A DNA stretch of 64,000 bases from JAUVXJ01 sp034411995. GTDB taxonomy: Bacteria > Chloroflexota > Anaerolineae > UBA7937 > B3-Chlor. The stretch lies in assembly GCA_034411995.1 (NCBI GenBank), contig DAOUME010000026.1, positions 310,001-374,000 on the forward strand, read 5' to 3'. Positions 25,438-34,689 of the stretch are shown piece by piece (the first letter of the stretch is position 1; every line of letters starts with the position of its first letter). The translations under genes and the position numbers were made by a program. The notes beneath the pieces are model-generated. The model was not told the DNA's origin, did not search any database, and was given only the letters and a program-made list of their open reading frames with translations.

Positions 25438-25608
25438 GGATCAATGTCCTCAACAGTCAGTAGACTCAGCGCCAGTCTCCGCTGACTCGTGCTTCCGGAG
25501 CCAGCGCTTCGCCCTAAATGGACGCAAGTCATCTACTTTAACTCTACCACACTTGACCCGCGGCGTCCAGCCCTTTTCCCGCCGATAATCGAAGGGCGCA
25601 GCAGCCCA

Positions 25609-27816
25609 TCACCTGGAGCTGGCCAGCCGGAGCGCCGGGTCGCCCAGCAGGGTGAAGGTCTCCAGCACATCCCGCTGGGGTTGCGTTTCCAGCGACAGAG
25701 AGCGCTTGGCCTCCAGAATCGCCTGTCCCACCGTGGGCGCCTCCCCGGTGAGCAGGGCCCTCACCAGAGCGCGGTCCAGCGGGCCCTGATCGGAGGAAAG
25801 GGTGAGACTGCTCGATGCAAAGACCGCCACCGCCCCTCCATCTTCTGCCAGCAGCAAATCCTCAGCCATGGCGTCGCGCTCAGGATGGCCGAAGAACCCC
25901 AGGAGGCAGGACATCAAAATCACCAAAGGCTGTCGCCCGTCGTTGCCGAGCGAGCTTATCTGCTCTGACGAAAAGAGGCGATCCTTGGCCCAGGTGTCGA
26001 TGCTCCCGTGACCGGCGTAGTTCACGATCAGGCTGCCTGCCGATAGCTCCTTCTCTACGGCGGACTGAGGATCCGCCACCGAGCCAGCGTACACCCTGGA
26101 CACCTCGTAGCCTGGGGGCACGGACTCCGCGGCCAGCAGGTCTGACTGGGCGGCGAAGTCGTCGTCTGCCCCGTCGGCCACCAGGAGGATCCTGTCCTGC
26201 CAGTCACCCGGAGGCGCACCCTGTTCGTAGGCGATGATCTTGCCCACCACCGTGCGCGCCTCGTCCACAGTGCTGACCGGCAGGCGGCCAATGGCCATGT
26301 CCGGCAGAATATCGTCTTCGTCCAGGCACACGAACCAGTTGTCGCTCACCGTTTGACCACTGAAGGCCGTCTCCACCAGATAGGTGGGCAACAGGCTCTT
26401 GTTGGGTCCGTCTTGATAGTCCCTGTAGTCGTAGGAGGCTTCTCCCACCAGCAGGACGTACTGGGGTGCAGGCTTGGCCCACTCGTTTTGCGCGTAGCGC
26501 AGCAGATTGCGGATGGCAGCCGGGTCCACCAGCCCGTAGCTGAACTGGTCGTAGACCTCAGTGATGGTGACCACCTGCACACTCAGCCCCTGATCTCTGC
26601 GCCACTCGACCAGCGGCTGCACGGCGTCCTCGAAGAGTTCATGAGTGATGACGACGTAGTCAGCCTGCCGGTCGGGGCTCCTCAGGTCGACAGAGTCCCT
26701 GGCGGAGGCGAGGCCCTCTGGCCTGCGCAGCGCCCCCTGGCCCACCGCCAGGTAGCGCCGCTCTGCTTGCTCGTCCTCGCACAACGACAGCGTGTAAGGG
26801 GAGGTCTCTCCCTCCACGGTGGCGTTGGCGACCAGCGCCGGCTCCAGGGGGTCACTGACGTCGAACAGCCAGACCGGCTCGCTGCCGAAACCCATGACCA
26901 CGTAGGACCCGCCCTGCCCGCTGAACTCCAGACTGTCTTCCCTGGCCACGAAGCGGCGTTGGTAATCCACCTCGAGCCAATCCACGAGCACGACATCCAC
27001 ACGGGCGCCCGTGTCAGCCAGCGCGTCCAACTGGAGGAGGTTCTGCCCCTCCCGCAGGCACGACTGAGGCACGCTGACCTCGGCCATGTGCGGCTGCTGC
27101 CCGTCCCACTCGACCTCTCCCAGCGGGCACTCGTTGAAGAGTATGCCCACGTGATGATCGGGATTCACCTCGTCGCTGGTGTAGCCCAGCATGCCCAGCC
27201 GCAGAGTCCCGTCGCCCGGAGCCGGATCGGGCAGATCGACTTGAAGAAGGGCTGTCGCCGGGGCCGTTAGCTTCTGCCAGTACCAGTGATCCTCGCCGGC
27301 AGGTACCTGGCCGATGTACAGCAGGTTCTCTTCGGCACGAACGGTGTCCAGGAACGAGGCAGCAGGGGCGCCGCACGACGTGCCGGATGCAGATCGCTCA
27401 GCCATGCGCTGCCCGGCATCGTCTGCCAGGTCCAGCCAGTACACGTTCTGCCGGCTGTAGGGGCCGGTGTTCCCCCTGCCCCGGAAGATGATAGCCAGCT
27501 CGGCCCCCTCGCCGGAGACGAGGATGGGCACATCTCGGCCCTGGTTGGAGAGACGGATCCTCCGCGTATCCACGCCCGTCAGGTCCAGCCCAGCGGCCAG
27601 CAGATCGGCCTGGGATAGAACGTAGACCCCGTCCTCTTCGATCATCACCTTGATGGCAGCGGGCGGCTGGGGAACGGGTGAGGGTGATACGCCGTTCGAG
27701 GAGCAGGCTACGAGCGACAGAGTGACCGCCAGGAGCAGCGCCAACGGGAGATGCGGGGTGTGCCTTCGAAGCACCTCCCAGGTCGTGCGCCAGGAAGCCG
27801 TGTCCCAGGAAGACAT
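25609..27816 (-). CDS. C25-family cysteine peptidase, lipoprotein form
   Basis: 735 residues, ATG 27816 one base after the stop of the preceding gene with GAGAG between, hence translational coupling. N-terminal lipobox LSLVAC (Cys ~38) predicts lipid anchoring. The peptidase part has HELFEDAVQPLVEWRRDQGL, LPDMAIGRLPVSTVDEA, catalytic His ~603 (NYAGHGSIDTW) and Cys ~637 (VILMSCLLGFFG). Shorter than its neighbour at 22390 and without the C-terminal FLPL tail. Both are probably active; they share the fold but have diverged. Confidence 0.88.
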   Translation of the reverse strand: MSSWDTASWRTTWEVLRRHTPHLPLALLLAVTLSLVACSSNGVSPSPVPQPPAAIKVMIEEDGVYVLSQADLLAAGLDLTGVDTRRIRLSNQGRDVPILVSGEGAELAIIFRGRGNTGPYSRQNVYWLDLADDAGQRMAERSASGTSCGAPAASFLDTVRAEENLLYIGQVPAGEDHWYWQKLTAPATALLQVDLPDPAPGDGTLRLGMLGYTSDEVNPDHHVGILFNECPLGEVEWDGQQPHMAEVSVPQSCLREGQNLLQLDALADTGARVDVVLVDWLEVDYQRRFVAREDSLEFSGQGGSYVVMGFGSEPVWLFDVSDPLEPALVANATVEGETSPYTLSLCEDEQAERRYLAVGQGALRRPEGLASARDSVDLRSPDRQADYVVITHELFEDAVQPLVEWRRDQGLSVQVVTITEVYDQFSYGLVDPAAIRNLLRYAQNEWAKPAPQYVLLVGEASYDYRDYQDGPNKSLLPTYLVETAFSGQTVSDNWFVCLDEDDILPDMAIGRLPVSTVDEARTVVGKIIAYEQGAPPGDWQDRILLVADGADDDFAAQSDLLAAESVPPGYEVSRVYAGSVADPQSAVEKELSAGSLIVNYAGHGSIDTWAKDRLFSSEQISSLGNDGRQPLVILMSCLLGFFGHPERDAMAEDLLLAEDGGAVAVFASSSLTLSSDQGPLDRALVRALLTGEAPTVGQAILEAKRSLSLETQPQRDVLETFTLLGDPALRLASSR

Positions 27817-27819
27817 CTC

Positions 27820-28761
27820 TCAGTAGCCGAGTTTGTAGACCAGTACCAGAGCTACGGAGAGCATCAGCGCCCCAAACGCGGATGTCAGGGAGATGAGCAA
27901 AAGGATGGTGCTGGCGTAGATCTGCGGCCAGTGCAGGCGCAGCGCGGACCAGCCACTGAGTTGCGACTCATCGTCCGGACCCACCAGGCCGGAGCCCCCT
28001 GACGAGGTGTCGGAGTTGCCACCGACGGTGATGGTGCTGGGGGTCGGCTCCGCGGGCACGGGAGCGGCCGTCGCGTTGAGCTGTGGTGTTCCTTGAGGGC
28101 CGACGGTGGGAGAAGGTCGCTGCCCAGCCCCGGACGTGGGGCTCACCTGGGGAGATGGAGCGGGCACCGTGGTGGGCGCGCTGGTGGGCACTTTGCTCGG
28201 CGTGGGTGACGGCGTGGCGGTGGGCACCCTGGTGGGCGTCGCTGAGGGAGCCACGGTTGGCGTCGCCGTGCGTGTGGCCGTCGACGTGGTCGTGGGAGTC
28301 CGCGTAGCTGTTGACGTCGGCGTCGCAGTTCGGGTGGCTGTTGGACTCACCGACGGCGGAGCGCCATGAGTAATCGATCGCGGGCCTTCGACGAGGTCGT
28401 CCTCGAAATCGAGGACCTCCAACCAGTAATAGTAAGTAACGCCGCTCTCCATGTCGCTGTCCTGGTAGGAATACTGGGCTCCAACGGCCTCCCCCCCAGC
28501 CTCGATCAACGCGTCATTGATCTGTAGGGCAGCAGACTGGTCCTCTGTCTCGGCGCGGTATATGTTGAACCCGTACGTCTTGCTCTCGTTGCCCGTCTCC
28601 CACAGCACCAGCACGTGATCCTCGGCATCCTCGAGCTCGAAGGACACCAGGTCCACCGCTGCTCGCGCGGGCCAAGCACAAACGGCCAGTACGGTGAGGG
28701 CCACCAGCCCCACCGCGGACGCGAAGCAGAGTCTTCTCATCAAACGCACAGACAAAAACAC
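27820..28761 (-). CDS. Fn3-like domain protein with Thr/Pro/Ser stalk and membrane helix
   Basis: 313 residues from GTG 28761 (GGGG site 8 nt away); ATG 28740 is an alternative. Signal peptide, then a Fn3-like domain (TYGFNIYRAETEDQSAA, INDALIEAGG, SGVTYYYWLEVLDFEDD). Residues ~145-230 are a low-complexity TATPTSTATRTPT-type stalk, then a Gly/Ser linker and a C-terminal helix (STILLLISLTSAFGALMLSV). This is a surface display architecture. First gene of a four-gene set with the two C25 peptidases; its sibling is at 21760-22272. Confidence 0.78.
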   Translation of the reverse strand: MFLSVRLMRRLCFASAVGLVALTVLAVCAWPARAAVDLVSFELEDAEDHVLVLWETGNESKTYGFNIYRAETEDQSAALQINDALIEAGGEAVGAQYSYQDSDMESGVTYYYWLEVLDFEDDLVEGPRSITHGAPPSVSPTATRTATPTSTATRTPTTTSTATRTATPTVAPSATPTRVPTATPSPTPSKVPTSAPTTVPAPSPQVSPTSGAGQRPSPTVGPQGTPQLNATAAPVPAEPTPSTITVGGNSDTSSGGSGLVGPDDESQLSGWSALRLHWPQIYASTILLLISLTSAFGALMLSVALVLVYKLGY

Positions 28762-28789
28762 GTCACCAACCCCTTGACCATCGCCAGAC

Positions 28790-28824
28790 ACTATAAGCTT
28801 AACACATCGCCACGAGGACGTCAA
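28790..28824 (-). promoter_or_regulatory. Promoter for the C25 gene set
   Basis: Minus strand: TTGACG (28824-28819), 17-bp spacer, TAAGCT (28801-28796); a second possible -10, TATAGT, directly follows (28795-28790). Moderate match. Confidence 0.45.
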
Positions 28825-29493
28825 CTGCGCCTCAGGGGCGTTTGTGGCACGAGAAAACCCGCCTGCAAGCCGCGCATGTGCCCCGCGACGCCCGATCCAG
28901 GCCGCAAACGAGCCGAACACCAGCGAGCGCAGCGCCCGATCTTCGTGCTCCAGGGCGAAAGCCAGGGTCAACCGGAGTCATGCCCCGCGGCTCTGGCCGC
29001 TGGCGCATCCATCACCTCCTGAACGCAGGCAGCGCCCCAGTGGCCTTGCCATCTCTGACCCCGTTGGCAACGAAGGAGCCAGCTAAGGGGGAGAAGCAGA
29101 ACGAAACACCGCGTTGCTGGCCTGACCTCCGATCCCCCTGACCCCAGGGGTCCAGCCAATCCGTGCACGTTCGCGCCAGGTGGTCCCGAGAGATGCCTGT
29201 TCAGCCAGCAGGTCTTCCTGACACGGGTTGCTCGTACGGACAGGCAGAGTTCAGGTTTGCGCCACCGTTCGTCACTAAGTGTGGCACCTTGCCAGCACTC
29301 CTGGTAGCGTTCCCGTCGCTGCAGACCTGGATCAGACTTCCGAGCGCGGCGCCAATCCAGGAGCCCCGTTGTTTCGTGAGCGGTCTGTGATTGTATTGAG
29401 TTGGGACCATCAACAAGGCCAGGGTGCCCCGTCGTGCGACCATGCCACGCGGGGATCCGGACTCAACCATCAGCGGACCAGGGAGTGCTTCCC
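28825..29493. other. Gene-free stretch at the left border of the accessory region
   Basis: No frame with recognisable protein or a credible start. It marks the change from intact operons to the remnant-rich region. Confidence 0.5.
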
Positions 29494-29869
29494 TCAACCG
29501 GCGACGGAAGCCCCACGACCAGATCTCTGACCACACCCGTCGTCTCTGTACGGCCTGACCACGATGTCCTCCTCTGAAAGGGTGGTACACGCCCCCACCA
29601 CCTTCCCGTTGACCCGTACCAGACGCGTCGAGCAGAGGCCGATGCGGCGAGAGCAGGAGAAGGTCAAAGTAGGATCGAGGCAATCGTAGGCATACTGCAG
29701 AAGTCCAAGTACGCTCTGACCGGCCGCCACCGGCAATTCGTAGATCCTCCCACCACCGTTCGCCATCCGTACCGCGACACACCCCAAGACTGACGATACG
29801 TGGGCTAGGTTGAGGTATATGCGCTTTCCTCGTTCTGGCTGTATTCGCGCCTGCTGCCCTGAAGAAAAA
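29494..29869 (-). pseudogene. Remnant of a 2Fe-2S ferredoxin-like domain
   Basis: The frame encodes YELPVAAGQSVLGLLQYAYD, LDPTLTFSC and RRIGLCSTRLVRVNGKVVGA, the N-terminal plant-type 2Fe-2S domain pattern of SdhB-like proteins. The last Cys of the usual CxxC pair is Arg (LCSTR) and the first Cys is displaced, so the cluster cannot form normally. It is fused in frame to the end of the BKACE remnant and has no C-terminal cluster domain. Read as decay. Confidence 0.55.
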
Positions 29870-30250
29870 CGTATGTGCCCGGCCAACAATCCGTAGTAGA
29901 TATCGTCCTCCATCCCCCACACGGACCATCTGCGCCCCCATGATCCTGGCCATGGTTGTCACCGGCAGCTGGAAGGGTCCAAGCCCCGAGACCTCGACAA
30001 GGCAATGCTTCGGCAACTGATCCATGGAGTTGACCAGACGGCGCGGCGTCGCCTACGGACACATCTGGTAGTCCATCACAAATTGGATGAAATACGGTGG
30101 CTCCGCCAACCCGAGATCTACAAGGTCCTGCACCGCCCAAAGCTGGCGCGGGTCGTACACTTCCATCTCCGGTTTGATGCCGCGCTCCTTCATAGCCGTG
30201 GCGAACCGGCTGTAGCTCCCCATAGGTGACGGGCAGCACGCCCTCCATGG
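29870..30250 (-). pseudogene. Remnant of a beta-keto acid cleavage enzyme (BKACE, DUF849)
   Basis: Three frames carry consecutive pieces of the family: MKERGIKPEMEVYDPRQL, AEPPYFIQFVMDYQM (then a TAG), MDQLPKHCLVEVSGLGPFQL, VTTMARIMGAQMVRVG and MEDDIYYG. In the intact family these are one continuous C-terminal half. Frame changes and stops show a dead gene. BKACE enzymes cleave beta-keto acids using acetyl-CoA, for example in lysine fermentation, fitting the amino-acid theme of the region. Confidence 0.75.
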
Positions 30251-30919
30251 TTGGCTAAGTAGCAGTTCACTCCGGGATCACCGGCGGGAGAAGCACGGAG
30301 AGGCAAATGGCCGGGAGGAGATGCTCCCTTTCGGCCACGCGGCCGGATGACCATGGCCGCCATCGCAAGAAAGCAAGCCGCAGCGCATGCTTTCGCGCGG
30401 CACTCCACGGGTTTCCGAACTGCCGCGCAGCGGCTCACCATCCATCGGGAGCATCTAATCCCTCTCCAGAAGGGCCAGTTGGCGCAGGTGAACCAGGCTA
30501 GCGGTGCCTCTGACCTGAACAGGTGGTTTGTCGGATTCCGCCATCAGGTCGAGCGCGGAGCAATGTTGGTCCACGGGCGGCCCGGCCCCCGGGCTCGGTA
30601 ACAGCCAGAGGGCCGTGTCCAGAGCAGCAGCAAAAGGCCTTTCAACTTGCGGGCGGACGGCTCTCACGCTGGTGCCTTGTCGGACTTCTCCTTGTCTCCG
30701 TACCCGATGGTCTCTGCCGCGTCCCTGATCTCGGGCAGGATGGCGCGCTCGTCGATGGTGGAAGGGACCCTGGCATGCTCCCGGGCCACGCGTTTGATGC
30801 CCGTGCGGAAGCCAGAGAGAGGCGCACCACTTGCGACCGGCATAATGGGTCCTTTGCGCCATGTTGCTCCAACAATCCACGCAGCGATAGCGCGACAAAT
30901 GATCTCACCGCAGGCACCA
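30251..30919. other. Degenerate stretch without intact gene
   Basis: Minus-strand scraps only, such as GFRTGIKRVAREHARVPSTI and LPEIRDAAETIGYGDKE near 30815-30675, followed by a stop. They look protein-like but I cannot assign a family. Confidence 0.4.
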
Positions 30920-31678
30920 CTAGATCATCAAGTCTCCCCCATTGATGTCCACCGTAGCACCTGTAATGTACGAAGCCTCATCAGAAGCCAGGAAGAGAAC
31001 CAGATCTGCTATCTCTGTAGGGGTTGCCAAACGACCGAGGGGAATCTTAGCTGCTTCCTCGTTCAGCTTCTCAGGGGTGGAACCTGCCCGTACCATCTCC
31101 GTATCGACGCTTCCGGGGCACAGGGAGTTCACATTGATGCCAAACGGCGCCAATTCTCGAGCTGTATGCCTTGTTAGCCCCAGGACCGCGGCCTTGGAAG
31201 CTGTGTAGTGTGCCCCGCCGAAAGTGCTCGTGCTGCGTCCAGCGGAGGATGCCATGTTAACGATCTTGCCGCTTCTCCTGCCTTTCATGATTGGGAGCAC
31301 CGTCTGGGTGCAGAGAAATACGCCTGTCACGTTGACGGACATGACCAAGTCCCACTCTTCACAGGTGATATCATCTAGGCGCGTCGAGCGAAGGACACCT
31401 GCGTTGTTAACCAGTATGTCAACTGTGCCAAACTCCGTCATAACGGACTCAACCATGTTGCGAACCTGCAATGGCTCACGGACGTCTGCTCCCACAGCTA
31501 TGGCACACTGGGCGCGGCCTAGGATCTGCGCAGCGACAGCTTCGGCCTTCTCCAAGTCGATGTCGTTGACAGCCACCTTGGCACCCTCGCGCGCGAAGGC
31601 CAAGGCGATGGCCCTGCCAATCCCTTGCCCCGCTCCCGTAACGATGACAGCCTTGCCCTCAAATCGCTTTCGCATCAT
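30920..31678 (-). CDS. Short-chain dehydrogenase/reductase
   Basis: 252 residues from ATG 31678 (AGGAGGTGAGA site); GTG 31684 would add two. Classical SDR: nucleotide motif VTGAGQGIGRAIALAF (TGxxxGxG), NNAG at ~90, Ser in NMASSAGRS, catalytic YTASK, and C-terminal ITGATVDINGG. Likely NAD(H)-preferring from the Asp after strand 2 (VNDIDLEKA). An oxidoreductase of alcohol/ketone groups, substrate unknown. It lies at the downstream end of a minus-strand run of catabolic genes. Confidence 0.9.
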   Translation of the reverse strand: MMRKRFEGKAVIVTGAGQGIGRAIALAFAREGAKVAVNDIDLEKAEAVAAQILGRAQCAIAVGADVREPLQVRNMVESVMTEFGTVDILVNNAGVLRSTRLDDITCEEWDLVMSVNVTGVFLCTQTVLPIMKGRRSGKIVNMASSAGRSTSTFGGAHYTASKAAVLGLTRHTARELAPFGINVNSLCPGSVDTEMVRAGSTPEKLNEEAAKIPLGRLATPTEIADLVLFLASDEASYITGATVDINGGDLMI

Positions 31679-31961
31679 TCTCACCTCCTTCGCGACGCGC
31701 GGCGGCCTGCAACCTCAGTGGTCATCAGATCCCTGGATTGGCGCTAGAGTCGGCCCGCCATCGTCCTTCCCAGAGTATGCAACGGCCCCAAGATCGCACG
31801 TTGGCCCCTTTGTCAGCCAAGTACCGCCGGACGGCTGACGAAAGAAGCCCAGGTCAGCAAGGGCAACAAGCGCGACTCACGGCCAGCAGCACGTGCCGAG
31901 CGTTACCCAGATGCTGGCGAGGATAGCCAGTCTGAGAAACCGACTGTCTCGGCAAGTCGTG

Positions 31962-32927
31962 CTACTGTCCTTCGCCGACCCAGAATCCCGACGGTACGGC
32001 CGGGACGGCAGCCCGCTCCCCGGGAGTGAGGGCTACGTCAAGGCCCCCCAATGTGTCGCGGAGTTGCTCGGGAGTACGTGCCCCGATGATGGGAGCAGTA
32101 ATGCGCGGTTCAGCCATTACCCAGGCCAGGGCTAGTTGAGCGGGGGTGACGCCCCTTTCCTCAGCCGCGGTCAGGAAGGCCTTCAGAACACGGAAGCTTT
32201 CGTCAGTCCAGTAACGGCGATAGCATATTTCGAAACGCTCAAGGCGCACCGCCTTTGCTGGAGGCTGATCCTGGCGGTACTTGCCAGTCAGAAAGCCACC
32301 AGCCAAAGGGTTGTAGGGTATGACCCCTAGGCCCTGATCGTCGCACAAGGGGAGGATCTCGGTCTCGATCCGCCGCTTGAGGATGTTGTACATGGGCTGA
32401 ACCGAGACGAAAGATGCCCAACCGTTCCGTTCGCTCAGCCAGAGAGCTCTGCACAGTTGCCATGCGCTTAGATTCGAACAGCCGATATACCGTACCTTGC
32501 CCTGGTGGACTAGGTCATTCAGGGCGTCGAGCGTCTCTTCGATCGGAGTGTCGGGATCCCATCTGTGGATCTGGTATAGATCGACAAAGTCGGTCTGGAG
32601 CCGACTAAGGCTGTCCTCCACAGCACCCATGACGTGGCGCCGCGAAAGGCCCGCATCGTTGGGGCCATCGCCCACCCTGTTGAAGACCTTTGTGGCCAGT
32701 ACGATCTGATTTCGATTGTTGCGAGCCTGCATCCATCGTCCTACTACCCGCTCTGACTCCCCTTCCGAGTATGAGTTAGCAGTATCGACAAAGTTGCCGC
32801 CCGCTTCGACGAAACCGTCCAAGATAGCGAACGACGTGGGCTCGTCAGCCTCGCGCCCGAAAGTCAGGGTGCCCATACAAAGGGCCGAGACCTTCAGGCC
32901 GGACGTGCCAAGGTTCACGACCTTCAT
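31962..32927 (-). CDS. Aldo/keto reductase
   Basis: 321 residues from ATG 32927 (GGGGGG site). AKR signatures: LGTSGLKVSALCMGTLTFGR, FVDTANSYSEGESERVVGRW (catalytic Asp and Tyr), LATKVFNRVGDGPND (Lys), VDLYQIHRWDPDTPIEETLDAL, and RYIGCSNLSAWQL, then IIGARTPEQLRD at the C-terminus. NADPH-dependent carbonyl reductase of the AKR11/AKR9-like kind. Separated from the SDR gene by a ~280-bp gap with no feature. Confidence 0.9.
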   Translation of the reverse strand: MKVVNLGTSGLKVSALCMGTLTFGREADEPTSFAILDGFVEAGGNFVDTANSYSEGESERVVGRWMQARNNRNQIVLATKVFNRVGDGPNDAGLSRRHVMGAVEDSLSRLQTDFVDLYQIHRWDPDTPIEETLDALNDLVHQGKVRYIGCSNLSAWQLCRALWLSERNGWASFVSVQPMYNILKRRIETEILPLCDDQGLGVIPYNPLAGGFLTGKYRQDQPPAKAVRLERFEICYRRYWTDESFRVLKAFLTAAEERGVTPAQLALAWVMAEPRITAPIIGARTPEQLRDTLGGLDVALTPGERAAVPAVPSGFWVGEGQ

Positions 32928-33058
32928 GCTGTCCCCCCTTTCCTGTGAGAGTTGGCCCTGCCATTGCGGCCTACGGCACTGAGACGACGGGCACTCGGTG
33001 GAACGCCCCCCGTGGGTCGAGTCACTGTCAGACGCTGCAGAGGGCGTTGAGATGTCAT

Positions 33059-33094
33059 CCTTTGAGCCTGGAGCGCACACTCCAGGCTCAAAGG
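33059..33094. repeat. Perfect 15-bp inverted repeat
   Basis: CCTTTGAGCCTGGAG at 33059-33073 and its exact complement at 33080-33094, 6-nt loop. No T-run follows on either strand. It lies downstream of the module gene at 33157 and upstream of the AKR gene, so it may terminate or process the message, or serve as a protein site. Confidence 0.7.
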
Positions 33095-33156
33095 AGCAAG
33101 ACATTACCGGGATTCGGCTTCAAGACCACCTGCTTACTAGGATAGAGTACAGGGAG

Positions 33157-33789
33157 TCATCTCGTGGAAAGCTGTTCCAGGATCTGCGCAGCCCTGACCG
33201 TGTTGAAGGCTCCGCACGTGCACTGTTTGCTTAACCTTATCGCCGCCTCCATGGGAGTGATCCTGTCGCCACTGATCATCTCTAACAGATTCTTCACGAT
33301 ATTCTTCGAGATCATGTGATGTCCGCACATGGTAGTGCAAAGTCTGACATCGTCTGTGGCCACCTTCTCCCGCTTGCCCATGAAGCCTAGAGCGAGATTC
33401 GAGGTGTGAGGATAATCCCCGACACCCGCCTTCTGCATGATTTCCTTCACTTCCTCAGTGAGCCCGCTTATCGTTACAGAGATCCCGAGGTCGGCCTCTC
33501 TTAGCGCCCTCAACACCTCGATGACCGTCTCCTTATCGTCGAACACAGCTTGGGCAATGGCGGCATCCGTGATGTTGTTGATGATCTCCTTTGCCGGCAT
33601 CCCGCGCCCCAAGTTGCCGACCTCCATGCTGCCCATGTTGACCGGATTGAAGCTCGAGACGATCTTCAGCATCTCCTTGAGCCTTGGGGCGCACCCCTTC
33701 TTGTTGAACCCCTTGGCGCCCGTGATGACGAATATGAAATCCCTCGACAGGGACTGACGGGTTCCTTCACGATACAGTGTGTGCGTCAT
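33157..33789 (-). CDS. Unrecognised Cys-containing protein, partner of ferredoxin fusion (copy 1)
   Basis: 210 residues, ATG 33789 with AGGAGGG. No family recognised. It shares with copies 2 and 3 an N-terminal MTH(T/S)LxR, IFVITGAKGFNKKG-type strand, DLGISVTISGL, the motif LCTTMCGHHMIS, and a C-terminal CTCGAFNTVRAAQIL (CxCG(A/I)FNxVRA). The conserved Cys and His of the TTMCGH(H/G) and CxCG motifs could bind a metal or cluster. It follows the ferredoxin-fusion gene by 11 bp, as in all copies, so the two products probably form a complex. Confidence 0.65.
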   Translation of the reverse strand: MTHTLYREGTRQSLSRDFIFVITGAKGFNKKGCAPRLKEMLKIVSSFNPVNMGSMEVGNLGRGMPAKEIINNITDAAIAQAVFDDKETVIEVLRALREADLGISVTISGLTEEVKEIMQKAGVGDYPHTSNLALGFMGKREKVATDDVRLCTTMCGHHMISKNIVKNLLEMISGDRITPMEAAIRLSKQCTCGAFNTVRAAQILEQLSTR

Positions 33790-33800
33790 TCTTATCCCTC

Positions 33801-34550
33801 CTACTCAAATCCAGGGCGGCCGATGCCCACGTTGTGTTTGGCATTGGGGTACACTTGGATGTCTGACATGCTCTCCAGCAGAGGCATCACCTCTGGCTCC
33901 CCGTCCTTCCACCTGGAGATCACGCCAACCGAGAAAACCGTATCGATCTCTCCCGAGACCTCCTTCAGCGTTTGAAGGATCTCGGGCACCTTATCCTTGG
34001 GAGTCTTGAATTCCACGATCGCCGAAAGCGATCTCACCCCTCTTATTCTATCCGGGGAGAGATTCCAAGGATTGTCCTGGGTGAACCTACCCGTCTTGTG
34101 GTCGATGAGCATGCTCACCGGGTTGAGTTCAAGAAAGTGGACTCCGTGCCGCGCCAAGGCCATCGCCACCTTCTCCACATCCGCGAATTTGGTGGAGACG
34201 CCAGGTCTGCCCAGCTCTATGCCCCAACCAGCTTCGCCAAGTCCCACGCTGTTGGTCACATCGTTGGTCTTCATCTCTTCTGTCCCTCTGCCCGGCACCT
34301 CTGTCTCCGCGAACGTAGCGAGGGGATCACTGAACAGCTTCCTGAGAAGCCTCGGAGGTTTCAGCTCTGGCTGCCTCAAGGCGTCCACCGGACACTCAGC
34401 CCTGAGACAGGTTCCGCATTCGACGCAGATCTGTTGATCGACGGAAGCCGTGCCTTCGCCTACGGTCGCGAGTGTGATAGCTTCCACTGGGCAGTAGAGG
34501 ACGCACTTACCGCACGCAACGCAGAGATCCTTCACTACATACATTTCCAT
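33801..34550 (-). CDS. Dicluster ferredoxin fused to unrecognised domain (copy 1)
   Basis: 249 residues, ATG 34550 with AAGGAG. Residues 1-60 hold two 4Fe-4S motifs: CVACGKCVLYCP and CVECGTCLRAECP. The remaining ~180 residues are unknown but strongly conserved in the other copies: GRGTEEMKTNDVT, GIELGRPGV, FxDVEKV, LNPVSMLID, SAIVEFKTPKDKVPEIL, SGEIDTVFSVGVIS, and a terminal VGIGRPGF. Probably an electron-transfer subunit to the partner encoded directly downstream. The gene is followed on its 5' side by an IS256 wreck, so the upstream part of its operon is lost. Confidence 0.7.
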   Translation of the reverse strand: MEMYVVKDLCVACGKCVLYCPVEAITLATVGEGTASVDQQICVECGTCLRAECPVDALRQPELKPPRLLRKLFSDPLATFAETEVPGRGTEEMKTNDVTNSVGLGEAGWGIELGRPGVSTKFADVEKVAMALARHGVHFLELNPVSMLIDHKTGRFTQDNPWNLSPDRIRGVRSLSAIVEFKTPKDKVPEILQTLKEVSGEIDTVFSVGVISRWKDGEPEVMPLLESMSDIQVYPNAKHNVGIGRPGFE

Positions 34551-34689
34551 CTTCTCCTTTCAGGTCATGCTATTTACCATAAGAAAACAGGAGTTGAGGT
34601 AATGTCCGTATACTCCTGTATAGATCAGGGCGGCGTGAGCACACTTCGGTGCGTAGATCACACAGCGGTCGAGGGGCAGGAAGGGTACT

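Noticed and set aside
28083..28369. Short tandem-like repeats that could suggest a CRISPR or microsatellite
   Set aside because: They encode the Thr/Pro/Ser stalk of the surface protein; units are irregular and there are no spacers. The same holds for 59470-59690.
29201..30025. 274-codon minus-strand frame
   Set aside because: Only its first ~35 codons resemble BKACE; the rest is out-of-frame sequence. Treated as part of the pseudogene.
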